NCBI GenBank assembly: GCA_027080405.1
Contig: JALWSL010000430.1
Span: 1-5,040, forward strand
Direction of reading: 5' to 3'
Source: Planctomycetaceae bacterium
GTDB lineage: Bacteria; Planctomycetota; Planctomycetia; Planctomycetales; Planctomycetaceae
Length of the DNA: 5,040 nucleotides
Shown here: positions 4,918-5,040 of the stretch, in pieces
How positions within the stretch are numbered: position 1 is the first letter of the stretch
Layout of the letters: each line of letters starts with the position of its first letter
The notes under the pieces: model-generated
Database searches by the model: none
The model's input: only the letters and a program-made list of their open reading frames with translations
Told to the model about the DNA's origin: nothing
Program-made: the position numbers and the translations under genes

Positions 4918-5040
4918 CCGTTCACGGCCTGGACTGAGATTGATCTTGTCATGATTGCCTGAATCTGCGATATCAGCATCATGTCGATCAAGATTAACAA
5001 ATCGTGGCTGAGCGAACAAACCGGTGAAGTCCAAAATGTC
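4914..5040 (+). mobile_element. Possible left end of an insertion sequence (IS66-like?), running off the window
   Basis: The truncated gene ends exactly where the sequence becomes GTAACCGTTCACGG (from 4914). From family knowledge, IS66-type terminal repeats begin GTAA. About 67 nt further an ATG at 4981 opens a frame (MSIKINKSWLSEQTGEVQ...) that reaches the edge without a stop, which suits the short leader of an insertion sequence. Those 20 residues match no transposase I recognise. The minus strand is also open here, down to 4819, so coding strand is uncertain. The matching inverted repeat, the target duplication and a transposase all lie outside the window, so this is a hypothesis. The plain alternative is an old gene remnant next to ordinary intergenic DNA. 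Confidence 0.28.
4940..4991. repeat. Long imperfect hairpin overlapping the ATG at 4981
   Basis: Nested pairings: TTGATC (4940-4945) with GATCAA (4986-4991), CATGAT (4950-4955) with ATCATG (4978-4983), GC (4957-4958) with GC (4976-4977), and TGA (4960-4962) with TCA (4973-4975). A loop of about 10 nt remains, with small internal bulges. If transcribed rightward it would bury the ATG at 4981 in a stem. It could be a translational control element of a mobile gene or a protein-binding palindrome; there is no T-run, so it is not a terminator. Confidence 0.4.

Noticed and set aside
4819..5034. Minus-strand 71-residue open frame at the right end
   Set aside because: It runs antisense through the recognised LKAPSTA domain, so at least its 3' half is a shadow; the rest has no motif I recognise.
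1..5040. CRISPR array, tRNA, rRNA or riboswitch
   Set aside because: No regularly spaced repeats, no cloverleaf or rRNA-like sequence and no known riboswitch core was seen on either strand.

Overview
The window looks like a Planctomycetota chromosome. This is inferred from protein style, not from a marker gene: a fatty-acid-type cluster with an unusually long acyl carrier protein, a lipoprotein-like SUMF1 (formylglycine-generating-enzyme-like) protein, and moderate GC. No rRNA, tRNA or CRISPR array was seen.

Left part (1-2646, all minus strand). Four genes read right to left: a FabZ-like hotdog dehydratase with a TTG start (2646-2158), a FabG-type ketoreductase (2063-1308), an acyl carrier protein with a large insertion after the carrier serine (946-557), and a second FabZ-like dehydratase (from 227, running off the left edge). 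The set supplies a carrier, a beta-keto reduction step and two dehydration steps, so it looks like a dedicated acyl-chain pathway. No ketosynthase is visible; one would be expected beyond the left edge. The dehydratase-FabG gap is short (94 bp), but the gaps around the ACP gene are long (361 and 329 bp), so the ACP and the second dehydratase may have their own promoters.

Middle (2647-4200). A 336-bp divergent intergenic region carries a good promoter candidate for the minus-strand cluster and a weaker one for the plus-strand gene. The plus-strand gene encodes a probable lipoprotein: signal peptide, Cys, Pro-rich linker, then a SUMF1 domain that lacks the catalytic cysteines.

Right part (4201-5040). 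A clear sigma70-type promoter (TTGACA, 17 bp, TAGTAT) drives a small VanZ-like four-helix membrane protein. It overlaps a small secreted protein whose conserved C-terminal domain is cut off after about 25 residues. Base composition is lower in GC here (about 44% by hand count over 4321-4800, against about 50-58% in sampled fabG lines). The truncation falls where the sequence becomes GTAACCGTTCACGG, which resembles an insertion-sequence end (IS66-type ends start GTAA). It is followed by an imperfect hairpin and a candidate start codon running off the right edge. The likeliest reading is a small acquired two-gene unit interrupted by a mobile element, but the boundary is not proven within this window.
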